64,000 bases of DNA from Sphagnum compactum (taxonomy: Eukaryota; Bryophyta; Sphagnopsida; Sphagnales). Location of the stretch: positions 6,944,001 through 7,008,000 of the forward strand of contig OZ234500.1 in assembly GCA_965153455.1 (NCBI GenBank). The letters run 5' to 3'. Shown one piece after another: positions 12,550 through 24,400 of the stretch. Numbering within the stretch: position 1 is the first letter of the stretch; every line of letters starts with the position of its first letter. The translations under genes were made by a program, and so were the position numbers. Below the pieces are notes generated by a model, which was not told the DNA's origin, did not search any database, and worked only from the letters and a program-made list of their open reading frames with translations.

Positions 12550-13443
12550 AGTGACATTGTAAAAGAACTTGGCTCTTCATTGTTAAATGCTCGAACGTGC
12601 TTTGTGCTGCAAACAAGCTGAGACTGACATAGGTTAAGAAACTCTGTCATATGCGTCACCATGATCAAGATTTGTTGTCAAATACTGTTCTCTCTCTTTC
12701 TAACAATTTGTTTGTGCATATATGTGTGGAGTATGGACCCAGCCCCGCACCCTCCACCCTCCCATTCTGTACCCACTTTCACAAAACAAATATTGCACTA
12801 GATCAGTAAGACTGGAATTAAATCAGCTGGTTATCAGAATGTGCATGCTCTGTCAATGATCAAAGTACCTTATATGTCTGAAGATGGCCCCCACATTTAG
12901 CCACTACATATGTTCAGAAGAAGACGGTAAGTACTATCTGTTCATACTGCCAATCACTAACTCCAAAAACTTGCAAGGAATTTTAGTCATATGCACGTGA
13001 GCACATCAAGAGCTCAAATGGACTTCCTGCTGTCCTGTTTCTGTTGAAGGGTTTTGTTTTTTGGTTTTTGAGCTTTGCAAAGGCTTCCATAGCTAGTTGA
13101 ACCTGTCAACAGAACTTTTAATTGAAAAAAAAAACCCCATTTTTATAATATATATTTTTCAGTCAAGTGCACTACTTTCCACAATGACATTTGATGAAAC
13201 AAACTATGAAAAACAATCATTTGGGTTCCTTCCCACCATGACTCCAAATTTGCATCATACTAACTAGATGCAAATTGCCTACCATCATGTGCTACTCATT
13301 GCATTTAAAAAAAAGGTAGAAGTTACATCTTAATCATAATCAGTGTTTTTTATACAACAAAAAATGTCATTTTCACAAAAAAATTGGGAAACTTTTCATA
13401 GTACCAAAAATTCCTTTAAAAAGAACCATGATCATAGCAAGGT

Positions 13444-13732
13444 TTTTTTTTCAATTTTGTGATGTAGCTGCGTGGCAATCACCCATAAGATGATTTAGCC
13501 AAATTTTGGTTACATAGTAGATATGAAAGTAGAAAAAACCTAGAATCCCTTAATATTCTTAGCTACCTACTAGAACTTATCACAAAAAATTAGTGATTAG
13601 CAAAAACAATTCTTTGAAATTTGGCAAATTTCGAACATTTTTTCCATGAAAAATACTTTGTATAGGTTGAAATCATATCTTCAATTCTAAATTTGGCAAA
13701 ATTCTCCCCCCCCCCCCCCCCACCCCCCCTAA
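13444..13732 (+). mobile_element. Family B element fragment (one arm) with C-tract
   Basis: The arm TTTTTCAATTTTGTGATGTA followed by a GCAATCACCCATAAGATG block matches the left arm at 40,967. About 260 bp further on lies a 16-C run, an A and 7 more Cs (13,706-13,729), comparable to the C-rich spot in the 40,967 copy. The opposite arm was not found downstream, so this copy appears truncated. Confidence 0.5.
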
Positions 13733-14076
13733 TGGACCATATACCTAAGTTTAATTTTGTAAACTAGGTATAGGGTCCATTAGTGTTCATCACTACGACA
13801 ATTTTGATGTCAATTACTTAACATTTTTATTGAATGGAATAGAACAATGTCTTTTGTAATCTCTATGTCATTTCATGCCATAACTTCATGTAGGAATGAA
13901 TTCATGTCTTGTGTTTAAAAAGCATTAGGAGAATTTGTCTTTTCCTTGTCTTGGTGTAAATGAGGAGGATTTATTACACGTTACACATTGCATCATATCA
14001 GTTTATCCTTTTGTAAGGAAAAAAAGTTTTCAACATGACATGCCAAATGACATATGAACGTGTTTTGTATAATTAG

Positions 14077-14217
14077 GCTTCATGTAGATATGTTAACATT
14101 GTTCAAGAGATTGTTAACAAAGAAGTAGATGTCAATGCAAAAGGTGCAAATGGAGAGATGCATTTGCATTTAGCATGTAGAAACAACCTTGACGGAATCA
14201 TTTCAATATCATGCATG
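14077..14217 (+). pseudogene. Ankyrin-repeat exon relic
   Basis: An open stretch of 47 codons reads as two partial ankyrin units: a YVNIVQEIVNKEVDVNAKGA block followed by NGEMHLHLACRNNLDGII. This matches the ankyrin consensus (D-V-N-A-K, N-G-x-T-P-L-H-L-A), except that the TPLH turn has become MHLH. It is preceded by AG at 14,075-14,076 and followed by GT at 14,218, so it can be read as an exon with plausible acceptor and donor sites. No neighbouring ankyrin exon was found, and a family A MITE begins 174 bp downstream. It is probably a gene fragment; expression is unknown. Confidence 0.6.
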
Positions 14218-14390
14218 GTACTCAATTTCCTATTTAATTTTCTTTTGTTTCATGGATCATAAGTTGTATAAATTTATGTGATTTCTTGCAATTATGTAAA
14301 TATTATGTGAGAATTATATGCACAAAAGGTAAGAGGCAACAAATGTGAAAGTGCGTTATTGAGTTCGGTAATGATCCAACAAAAATTATT

Positions 14391-14832
14391 GGATGGTTGC
14401 AAGGCAAGGTGACTCTCTTTTGCATCACAATGTAATTTTTTGCAAAGTGTTGTGCATTTACATGTTATTAACATGCTATAAAATTAACAAAAAAAGTTAG
14501 ATTTGTGGTTCAATTTAAACCATCAACTTGAATAAGAAAACATCTATATATAAATATTATAACATATATACACCAAATATATAATAATAGACTTTTGCAG
14601 TTGAAAAATATGGAATAGCTTTTAATTAATATCTTTTTATACATGCATTTTACTATATGGTTTTTATTTACAATATCTTATTAGGACTCAATATATGATA
14701 TATTAAAGCAAGAGGAACATAAATGCAAAAAGTTTGTTAAAACAAACTTTAACTCAAAAAAGTTATGGACTTTTCAATGGCTTGAAATGGGCCATATTTT
14801 CATAAATGAGCCACCTTAACTCGCAAGCACCC
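14391..14832 (-). mobile_element. MITE family A, copy 2
   Basis: The left terminus GGATGGTTGCAAGG and the reverse complement of the right terminus (GGGTGCTTGCGAGTTAAGG) are both followed by a GTGRCTCWYTTT-like block. The interior shares 'ttttttgcaaag', 'aacatatatacaccaaatat' and 'ggccatattttcata' with copy 3 at 18,478. This copy is shorter (442 bp) through internal deletion. No convincing target duplication is seen. Confidence 0.75.
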
Positions 14833-16839
14833 TATGTGTTTTGAACACATGAAGTTTGACCATAGAATTAAAATATAAAATTTGTGTATAATTATTTTTC
14901 TACACATAAATTGTAATCTTCTATGCAGCATTTTTGTCATGAGTTTTCTATGTTTGGGCATGCACATTGCTTTTCATTGTGGTTTGCATTCACTTAAGAT
15001 GTTACATAACAAGCGATGTTCACCTCATTATTTGTGCATTATGTGAAAAGAAACAATTGAAAGATTTAATGAACCAAAAGAAAAAAGGATGTAATATTTT
15101 CTTCAATGTTTTTCCTATGTATTTTTCTTTTGGCTAAAATATAATTTGATATGTGGTTTGATAATTTGATTAAAATTTATGCATCACATCATTACTATAT
15201 AGCACAAGCCATAATATGATAACAAACCACTTATACCTCTCCAAGCAAGTTTAAATGGAATGGGTATTTTATCTTTCAAAAGAGAAAAGAGAAACCTAAA
15301 CATTTAAAACCTACATATTTGTCAAATTATTTAAACAAGATGATGCAAAAGATGAAATAACTTGAAATGCAATATACTTAAGAAAAATGATCAAATAATG
15401 ACTGAAAAAATATACTTGTAAATAATATTATCATTGAAATCCGCATTTGACATTTTGTTGTTTCATAAAATCAATCTTCAACATTATTGAATAAAGATTA
15501 TGAATGTTTACAAAACATTATATATGAAAAATACCACTTGATTATTGTTATACGATTACATACATAATATGAATAAATAAATAAAATTAACTTTGTGCAT
15601 GTCTTGTGACAAAATCAATGGTTATTTACAATCTATGGAAATAATGGTGTGTTTCCTTATCCAAATTTTCCAATTATAAATATATAAAACTTATATATTT
15701 GCATGAATTTTCTATTGAATAAAAATGATCCTTCTATGTATTCATGATCAATTTAGTTTTTGATATTTTCATTAGATTTTTGAAATTCACTAATGAAAAA
15801 TTCAATTTGGAACATTAATTATATGAATAATTGACTAACATTCTCCTCATTACATTTAATGTAATTGTTTAATGATCATTAGAAGAAAAATGTTTACTTG
15901 TAATTGTAATTTGTGACTATAATAAGTTGCAATGAACATTAACGATTAAAAATTTATTAGTTGCATAAATGAAATTACATCCAACATTTAGTCACAAATG
16001 ATGACTCACCATGATAGTAACACATTCCACATGGATGATATATACAATCAACATATACAAAAACATCCTTTGATCAATGTATAGCATTTGCAACTAATAA
16101 TTGTTTTTTGCAACTAGTAAATAACCTTATCATTAATTGTCACTTGACAACATAATAAAATTTCAGCAATATTAATTTATTATTGAAATAGTAATCTAAG
16201 CCATCCATTATGACCATAGATCTTCACACATTCTTTAATCAAATTCTACCATGTGGAATTATGAAAAAATTTGGGTGAATTTGTTTCGCTAGAAGAAATC
16301 TTGTCCATTTTGACCATCATTTTGCAACTACAATGTGATTGTTGTCCAAACCTACTACATTTGCAATTGTAATTTTTGTAATCCTATGTGTCCATGTAGT
16401 TGCAAGTACATACCATTACATGTGTGACTAAATGATGGGTACCAACTATTAGTCAAATTTGTAGTTGCATGATATGATTACAAAAGTTTAGGGTCAAAAT
16501 GTAGATGAAATTCTGACATATTTCGTTCGTTTTCTCTTGTTTGTCCCTTATGGATGATAACTAAGTTGCATGGTGACAACAACTATAATTGTTTTTACAA
16601 CTATGGACAATATAAGTTGCTGACCGTTTCAAATTAACCTACATGGCACACATGGCATTTCCATGAATTTTCAACTTAAATATAATTCTATTTCAATGCA
16701 TTAATCTAAATGAAACATTTTAATTTTGGCCATGTATCACCATAACACTATTTTTTTCACCAATTTGGTTAAAACATTTGTTTATTTTTGTGTTTGTGGT
16801 AGTTAGATTTTTAACAAAAATAAGATTAAATACTTAATT
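14833..16839. other. AT-rich spacer with recurring TTGCAACTA motifs
   Basis: There is no gene. Between about 15.9 and 16.6 kb the words TAGTTGCAA, GCAACTA and 'tgactaa' recur on both strands (for example 15,955, 16,090, 16,322, 16,398 and 16,563). This resembles the subterminal motif clusters of hAT-type elements, but no terminal inverted repeats could be fixed. Confidence 0.35.
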
Positions 16840-17535
16840 ATCAATTAATTAAATAGGCTAGGTAGTATGTAATAAGTAGGATAGGTAGTAGTAGGTAGGT
16901 AGGTAAGCTAAGCAAAGAGGTATTTTATTTTGTGGATATGTCATAATATTTTTGTATTAATTGATTAGTTAATTAACTATGTTAAAAAAATTAATTTATT
17001 AAATGTAGGCTAGGTAATTAATTTATTAAGTAGGTTATGTAGTAGATAGTAGGTATGTAACCTAGGTAGGTTATAAGTTAAGCAAGAGGCATTTTATTTT
17101 ATGGATATGTCATAGTGTTTTTATATCAATTGATTAATTAATTAGCTATGTTAAACAAGTAATTTATTAAATGTAGGTTAGGTAATTAATTTATTAAGTA
17201 GGTTAGGTAGCAGATAGTAGGTATGTAACCTAAGTAATATGTAATAAGTAGGATAGGCACTAATAGGTAGTAGGTAGGTAGTTTAGAAGTTAAGCAAAAA
17301 ATATTTTATTTTGTGAATATGTCGTAGTGTTTTTGCATTAAATTTTTAATAAATTAGCATGTTAAACAAGTAATTTATTTAATGTAGGCTAAGTAATTAA
17401 TTTATTAAGTAGGCTAGGTAATAGATAATAAGTATGTAACCTAAGTAGTATGTGATAAGTAGGATAGGTAGTAAATAGTTAGGGAAAATAGTAAATATTT
17501 TATTGTGTGGATATATGATAATGTTTTTGTATGGG
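16840..17535 (+). repeat. Tandem array, four units of about 170-215 bp
   Basis: The phrase 'ttttattttgtggatatgtcata' (with variants) recurs at about 16,923, 17,091, 17,304 and 17,499. Between these, each unit carries an AATTAATTTATTAAGTAGG block, a GTATGTAACCTA block and a run of GTAGGTAGG-type units. Spacings are 168, 213 and 195 bp, varying mainly with the number of TAGG units. No open reading frame. It looks like a local minisatellite built on AGGT units. Confidence 0.8.
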
Positions 17536-18477
17536 ACAAAGGATGTAATAAGTGTTCTAGTGTTTCCTTTTCATTAGAATTTATCCTATATCCTTTGTTT
17601 ACAACTTCAAACTTATAAAATATATAAGTAGATGAAAGAATGGACTAGATTTATGGTATGCACTATAAGCATAATGCATGTGCCATTTGAGATGAAACAA
17701 TCAAAAGGCTTCTCTCTAACAAAATAAATAGGCTCCTACCTACCTATTTAGCCTATGCTAGGTAGCCTATTCTACCCTAACCTAGCCTAGAATATGTTGC
17801 CTATTATAGTTTAGCCTAGGATAGATTATATTAATTAATTATGATAATTAATTATTCTAATATAATATCTGATTATTAAAATTATAATACATCTTTTTTG
17901 AACAAATGAAAAATTGCCATGTGTTTTATGGCCATTGGCTTTTTAAATTATCATGTGGTTAAATCCTAACCACTCATCTTGGCACATTTGGTAGCATGCA
18001 ACTATCCCAAATGTCGTCACAAATATCATCGCAAATTGGGGTTCCACATCATATTAAGGATCATCCATGGCAATAGATGAGAAATTTTGGCATAGTTGTG
18101 AGGTTTGTGATTACACTTTTAACGTCATGGCCATGTCATGTCTTTTGCAATTGATTGTCTTATGGCACTTGTCTTAGGCAAGTAGGTTATTTTTAATCAC
18201 ATGTGTCCATTACAACTACAAATGAGTCACAAATCTAGTCGTTGATTTTTAAATTTCTTTTTGTGGTTTCTTTGTAATATTGATCTCCACTATCCATTAT
18301 GGTTGTTCATTTTAGATGGTCCTAGATATAACATATGCAATTAAAAGTTGTTGTGTGGCATATTAATTGACTTTTGAAAAAAATAAATTTAAATTTTTGA
18401 TAATTAGATAGTTTGATACATAGGCCTAGGTAAATAGTTTGATAGGTCCTACCTACCTACCTAGGTTAAATATTTAA
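17536..18477. other. Spacer with CCTA/TAGG-rich patches
   Basis: No gene. TAGCCTA/TACCTA-rich patches occur at about 17,732-17,825 and 18,420-18,470, related in sequence to the tandem array upstream. Confidence 0.5.
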
Positions 18478-19104
18478 GTGGTTGCAAGGTAGGGTGGCTC
18501 ACTTTTTATGTTGGAATTTAGTTTTTTGCAAAGTGGTGTGCATTTACATGCTATTAACATTGGCATAAAAACAATAATTTTCCAAATTTTTGGCTAAATT
18601 TAGATTCCCAACTTGAAGAAAAAGACATCTACAAAAAACAATTATAACATATATACACCAAATATATAGTAATGCACTTTTGAAGTTGAAAAATATGGAT
18701 TGGTTTGTTGTTTGTGCATGTATACACATGCATTTTGTGTCTGAATTTTATTTGGGATGTATTATAAGGACTGAATATATGATATGTTAAAATAAAAAAA
18801 CATATGTGCAAAAAACTTCTAGAAAAAGTTTAACCAATGAACTTTTGAATGGCCTAAAATGAGCCATATTTTCACAAGTCCATATCATAAATCATTTTTG
18901 GGTGGATTTCAATTTTTATTTTCTTAACATATATATTAAAAAAATGTTTTAGAATTATTATTCTTCAAGTGGGGCTTTTTAGTTCATTAACTACCACGTA
19001 ATTCCCCCACTAAGTTAATGATATCAAAATAAATTACCATTTATAAACTATCATACAGAATGGAGCATTTGCTAAAAATGAACCACTTTAAAGTGCATAC
19101 ACCC
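18478..19104 (-). mobile_element. MITE family A, copy 3
   Basis: The left terminus GTGGTTGCAAGGTAGGGTGG and the reverse complement of the right terminus (GGGTGTATGCACTTTAAAGT) are diverged inverted repeats. This is the inverted counterpart of copy 1 (8-653) along its whole length, so the two copies form a long inverted repeat 18 kb apart. Non-coding. The flanks are AGGT/ACCT-rich, which hides any target duplication. Confidence 0.8.
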
Positions 19105-19325
19105 ACCTACCTACCTAAGTATCTAGGTGAAACTAGGTAGGTAAATAGAACTATGTAAGTAGGACACACCTATTTATTTAGGTTACATACCTACCTACCC
19201 ACATAAGTAAGTAGCGCTTACCTACATTACACACCTACTTACCGATTACCTAGGTAGGTAGAAAAATAGGACCTATTTATTTATTAAGATAAACAAGTAA
19301 TAAAAAGGTAGGTGAGGTAACGAAT
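19105..19325. repeat. ACCT/AGGT-rich simple-sequence tract
   Basis: Repeated CCTACCTACC and GGTAGGTA words on both strands give a tract able to fold back on itself. It abuts the right end of MITE family A copy 3. Confidence 0.7.
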
Positions 19326-21906
19326 AGCTATGTAAATATTTTTATTTTATTTTATGTTTTGCCTTTAAGGTTAAGCTTTTTAAAATTCATCTCAAGTTGG
19401 TACATGTATTTTAATATCCAAACAATAAAACAAACACCTTCTTTATATAGTTTGTGAATTGAAATTCAAGGACAAAACACATGGGTTAAATATTTTAATT
19501 AGACCTTAGTTGAAAATTGGTATATAATTAAATTTTTTTTCCCACATTATGCTTTGTGTATGTTTTTAATCTTATAAATTATACAACTAAATAAGTAAGT
19601 ATTCGATAATTATATATGTAAATTAAATATGAATTTATCTATTTATTAATTTATTAAATATTATTAAATAACTATTATTTCAAATTTTTAGTACCTAATA
19701 AATTAATTAATGATAATAATTAATCAATAAGTATTAGATATTGTATCAGTTTATGATTTAGTATTTAATTATCAATTAATTGTTTTGAAATACTAACCAA
19801 GTAAAAAATTGTTATATATTTAGTTAATATTAGTTAACATTCAATTAACTAATTAATTAGTTGACAAAAATAATTCATGAATAACTAATACTCATTTAAT
19901 ACAATGATTATATCATATCAATATGACCTCGCCACAAATGTATAATTTAATCATACCTTAAAATAGACATGGTGTATTTTTAAACAAACCATACAAAATC
20001 AAAATGATTTTTAAAATTTTAATATGCCCATACTATGAGCTTGCCCATACACTTAAATATGTTAAATATATTTTTAGTGTAATTTGCAATACCTTAATGT
20101 AAAAATAATGTATAATCACACCATAAAAATAAACCAAGTTGTGATTAATTGTGCGATTAAATGAACATAGGGCCTATTCTTGGGTGAAAATTTCAAGTAG
20201 TCAATATGAAGGGTGTGTAGTTTAATTGTTACACCATAGTCACAAAAATAGTGCCAAATTTAAAAGGATGGTGATTAATTGTAAAAATGATAAAACATAG
20301 TTGCATGTAGTCGCATAGTGAATGATTATATAATACAAGATTTCTAATAGTGGATAAATCCTAATAAACTTAAAACATATGGATTGCCGATTTCCTATTA
20401 TATGAATTTAAAATGTCCTTGCAACTTATATTGGAAGCCTTAGAATTGTTATTGAAATTGCAAAAGTCTAGGATAGAAGATGAAAATGTTGCCATAAACA
20501 TAGTTGATGAGATCAAATGCTTTGTATGTTTTTTAAAAACTCAATTGGTGATCCTTGTCCCTTATGCAAATATGACATACTAGAAAAAATAATTCATCTT
20601 GTTTATTGTATAATTTATTTGGGCATCGCACAATTGCGTAGTACTAGTGATTATCAATTTGTTTATTTTTTAATGTTTTCATATGGTTTTCAATAATTCA
20701 TCACTATTTATGTCAATATCAAATTTAATTCTAATTAATATAAATATCATGGATGTGAAAAGACAGAAGTTAATTTGCATTTTCATATCCATGTTGGTGG
20801 GTAAGGAAAAGGAGTTATAAAAATGCAAATAGTTATTAGGAAAGTTGGTAGGAAAATAGGTTATTTATTAGGAAAGAAGTGACGTGGTTAAACTAGGAAA
20901 TGAGGTAATTGTCTTTGGAATTATCTTTGGAAATGTCTAGGATGACCATATCATGGATTCGAAAAAATCACCCACATACCAATTCCTTGAAATTTCTCAT
21001 CACTAGAATTATACATGCATGTCATTTTTACATTTATATTTTATTTATTAACATAGTACCTTGACATTTTAGACATTAATTATATTATTTATACAATTTT
21101 TAAATTTTCAACTTAATTTTTCAAAGAAATTTTTTTTATAAAGGAAAATATATAATCTTTTGGAATATTCAAGTTTCATTAATTATTCTACAAAAAGTGT
21201 GTTTCCTTTGTATTACATTAATCAAATGTATTTAAGGAGCCTTGAAAATATTATGAATCTATTCAATCATGTGTGCTTTTCACATCCCATAAATATGTTG
21301 TTAGGGGTTACAACTTTTTCTTAATGTGTGTTATTATTTGAATAAAATGCATGGGAGGATGAATGAATTTATGCCATAAAAACTTTTCAATAAAAAATAA
21401 GGAAAGGAAAGAAGGTCGCAAAAAGGACGAAGAAAAAAAGTGATTTAGTTTATGAATAACACACCAATGCTTGCAAATTAGGTGCAAATTGAGATGGTCA
21501 AGACTTTTTAAACCATCACAATTTTTTTGTAAAATTTAATTACAAGTTTTATGTAGTTGAAACATGTTCAAAAGTTGGCTTTTTGATTTACATTACTTAG
21601 ATATTTAATATTTTAGTTAAATCAATTGCATGTTAACCATAATGCACATGTCCTCTCAACCTATTATCACTATATATCACACCAAGGTTTTGAAAACCTT
21701 GAGATACCTTTGAACATGTTATTACTTAAGAGTGCCCAATTCATATTCAAATGAATTTGTGTTTCATTTTTTCATTCAACAATTACACTTTTAGGTTTAA
21801 TGGCATATTAAATCATTAAATGTAATCCCATCAACTTCATGTATTTTAGACTTTTATAGGTACCCCTTGCAACCTTGAATGTGAGCACCCCTTCACAAAA
21901 GAATGT
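19326..21906. other. AT-rich intergenic sequence
   Basis: No gene identified. One stretch near 20,413-20,577 reads openly (EALELLLKLQKSRIEDENVA and onward) and ends in TAG at about 20,580; it may be a relic exon of an unknown gene. The rest is low-complexity AT sequence. Confidence 0.35.
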
Positions 21907-21916
21907 GACACATTTA

Positions 21917-22085
21917 GATTGGGTTCTAGTTCCCTGGCTAACCAAAGGTCAGCTCAGTTTGTGCTTTTATTACCTATTTACTAACCATCAACATGCATCC
22001 ACGTACCTAGTCACTAACTATCATCCTACCTACATAGCAACTTTACCTATCCTGTACAGGGGAAGTAACCAAGGTGAAACCCAAC
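21917..22085. mobile_element. Small inverted-repeat element, family C, copy 1
   Basis: The left end TTGGGTTCTAGTTCCCTGGC with TAACC, and the right end GTAACCAAGGTGAAACCCAA, are inverted repeats of about 25 bp with mismatches. The interior carries CTACCTACC-type words. A second copy lies at 22,467-22,671. The 162-codon open frame over this region is not a gene, because it runs through the element and its flanks without any recognisable domain. Confidence 0.55.
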
Positions 22086-22392
22086 ATCCACTAAGTTGGG
22101 GTTCATCCATAACTGAGTTAGGGTTAATCTATAACTCAGTAATATATGACAGGCCTCCATTGGATGGTGCAATTGTGTCCGTTCATTGGTTTGCTTTTGC
22201 TGGAAAACACAATACTAGAGTAAGTTATAGCAAAACTCCGCACGGCTTTTTGAGCTGTCTTGCTGATGTGTCTCTTCCTCATTGGACATCCATGTCCCAG
22301 ACATATCACTTTACATCTATAACCTGCTCAGCATGTGGATGCATCGCAACTTTACATTCATAACCTGCTCATCATCATGTGGAGGCAGCATG

Positions 22393-22754
22393 ACCGGCCA
22401 CAGTGAACCAGCACCCACCAGTGCAGCATGAAGGATGAATGGTAAGTGGTCATGAAACAGTTTTCTGTTGGGTTTCAGTGTCCTGGCTAACCATGGTAGT
22501 TAGCTCAGTTGCTTTTTTTTCTACCTACCTACTAACAACCCACCAGCAGGTTGGTAATAGGTAGGTAGTAAAAAAAACTCTTACCTAGTAGTTACCTATT
22601 TTCCTGCCTATCTACCTATATAAGAGATGTACTTCCTACAAAATTGGTTAGCAAGGTGAAACCAAATTTTAACTCAGTTGAGGTTCATCCACAACTGTGT
22701 AATAAGGCATCCAGTGGATGGTGCACTGGTGGGGTGCTGGTTCACTGTGACCAT
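22393..22754. repeat. Inverted repeat enclosing family C copy 2
   Basis: A 33-bp arm at 22,393-22,425 (core CAGTGAACCAGCACCCACCA) is the near-perfect reverse complement of 22,722-22,754 (core TGGTGGGGTGCTGGTTCACT). The arms flank an intervening segment of about 300 bp that contains family C copy 2. Confidence 0.7.
22467..22671. mobile_element. Small inverted-repeat element, family C, copy 2
   Basis: The left end TGTTGGGTTTCAGTGTCCTG with GCTAACC, and the right end GGTTAGCAAGGTGAAACC, are inverted. The sequence downstream of both copies is also shared (a GGTTCATCCA.AACTG block and a GGATGGTGCA block), so a larger unit of about 300 bp was duplicated in tandem. Confidence 0.55.
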
Positions 22755-22884
22755 CATGAGCCAGTAGCATGCTGGTTATCGTCCGATAACCAGCGAGCTC
22801 TGTCAGGACACCTAGTCGTTACACTGCATGGAGGTTATGAACCCCCCATAGAGATGGCTACTCAAATAAGTAATGCACATTAGT

Positions 22885-23022
22885 CACTACTACAAAATGT
22901 GGGTGCAGTTCACTAGTCCCCGTTCACTAGACTAGTGAATTCACTGCTTTTTCACTGTTCCTCATTCACTACAACCAGTGAAATCACTTGGCATACAAGG
23001 ACACCTTTTGTTGTAGCGAGTG
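22885..23022. mobile_element. CACTA-type MITE, copy 1
   Basis: It begins CACTACTACAAAA and ends TTTTGTTGTAGCGAGTG, the 5'-CACTA...TAGTG-3' layout of CACTA (En/Spm) elements with one changed base at the right end. The interior is built of short TTCACT/AGTGAA words on both strands. A clearly related copy lies inverted at 36,460-36,613. A 3-bp target duplication is not evident. Confidence 0.75.
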
Positions 23023-23410
23023 TTGGGCAGATCTCCAGTGGGTGATCAGACCGATTTCTAGGATTCATAATCATGGTTCAAGAAATCAAAAGACTTGATT
23101 TTGGTTCTAGAGATCCAAAGACTTGATTCTGGTTTACAACCATGGTTCTCAAAAAATTGAAAAAAAATCAAATAACTGACCATGAAAATGGTCAGTTCGT
23201 TCTTTCATGAAAACTGCAGGTTCTTTAAGATTTTTGAAGTAACCAGGGATCAAAGGTTCTTTACTTCTGAATTTTGTCAAAGAGACCAGAACCAGGAGCG
23301 CTGGTTCTCTGATTCCGAAATAAATAAAGACCAGAACCGAGGGTTCTTCAAACATTCAAAGAACCGCACGGGACTGGTGCACACCTGCAAGCTCAGTAGC
23401 AACACAGAAT
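23023..23410. mobile_element. Decayed hAT-type repeat (family of 41,945)
   Basis: The sequence shares the recurrent GGTTCT/AGAACC and 'gaatcaaagaaccg'-like phrases of the complete element at 41,945-42,539, beginning just after the CACTA MITE with AGTGTTGGGC, close to that element's CAGTGTTGGGC terminus. The other terminus is not preserved. Non-coding; its two overlapping 70-codon ORFs are chance. Confidence 0.45.
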
Positions 23411-24150
23411 AGGTAGTTAAACACTCCCTCCATCCTCCTTTCCCACATGTAAAGAAAGCAGTTATGATTCCTCTCTTTACCCTCTTTCACACAAAGCATG
23501 TCACAGACGTTTCCCACACACATGAAGAACTACGACAACAAAGCCATTTTGTTTTTCTCATTGATTTGCAGACAAACAATCAAAACGACAAGGTGCTGGA
23601 GTTGTTGGCAAACCTTAAGGCAATCAGTCCCCAGTTCTGGAGATTCTAGCCAACTTGTTGGTTACATGTGTTAACATCACAAATCAAAGGGCCCCAGGCA
23701 TTCAAAAACAAGCTCGGAAGAAGAAGGACAAAGCAAACTTGGCAGGAACTGCACCACTGTTGGTATAGCGTATATGTCTGTCATCAAGGAGGATTTGGAC
23801 TGGGCCAAACCCAAATGATTGGGCTGGTGGGTGTGACAAAGCTAATTTAGTAATGTTGAGCAAGGGATGTCTGGACTGGAAGAATTGGGTTGTCCACCGA
23901 CACCAATTTTGGAACTCTGTGGACGTGCACTCCCACACATGGAAGACGCTAAATACCCGCAAACCAGCACTCTCACAACTCCCTCGCATGACAGAAGTCC
24001 TTTTGGGAGAAACCCACAACCCCACACACTTGTATAGTATATATCTGAATGATGCGTGTCCCCACACAATCAATGAATGACACTGGCCTCTTTGGATCAC
24101 ACCACCCCTATTAGTAGGTAGATTAGATGTTTTTGTTTCTAGAGACCAAG
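23411..24150. other. Unassigned sequence
   Basis: Moderately complex sequence with overlapping ORFs on both strands (for example 23,702-24,100 minus and 23,853-24,080 plus), none with a recognisable motif. Confidence 0.35.
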
Positions 24151-24400
24151 CTTTGTGGGGTTCTTGTTTCTTCCAGTGTGGGGGTGCTTCTTTGATTTTT
24201 AATAACCACCAGTTCCGGATATTTGAGAAAATTCAGAATCATGCAAGTATTGGTTCGGGGCATTTGAAAAACTTCAGAAGCGATGAACTGGGTTGTGGTT
24301 ATGTCAACTCCTCAAAGAACCACCTGGTTTCAAAAAGGAACCGGTAGTTTTTTGGGTGGCTTTTTGACCTTTTTTTAAATTTGAGAATCACCATGGTTAT
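24151..24400. mobile_element. Decayed hAT-type repeat fragment
   Basis: The phrases 'gatatttgagaaaattcag', 'aaagaaccacctgg' and 'tttgggtggctttttga' parallel those of the element at 41,945. The termini are lost. Confidence 0.4.

Larger units (their letters stand above)
7491..13130. other. Higher-complexity stretch without recognisable exons
   Basis: Base composition changes visibly here. The sequence is less AT-rich, has far fewer homopolymers, and shows none of the mobile repeats that fill the rest of the window. Short ORFs (for example 7,781-8,080 minus, 9,364-9,675 minus, 9,155-9,367 plus) have no family signature. It contains perfect hairpins near 8.5 and 8.7 kb, an (AAGA)n tract near 9.94 kb, a CT-rich tract near 10.71 kb, a TA microsatellite near 12.53 kb and a short direct repeat. 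It could be a large intron, an untranslated or lncRNA locus, or an old unrecognised repeat. Confidence 0.4.

Noticed and set aside
16840-19325. Regular TAGG/CCTA repeats as a possible CRISPR or telomere-like array
   Set aside because: There are no constant repeat-spacer units, and the unit is not the plant telomere heptamer; the context is a plant minisatellite.
21875-22363. A 162-codon plus-strand ORF
   Set aside because: It spans a family C inverted-repeat element and its flanks, has no domain, and its sequence is partly repeated at 22.5 kb, so it is a chance opening in repeat DNA.
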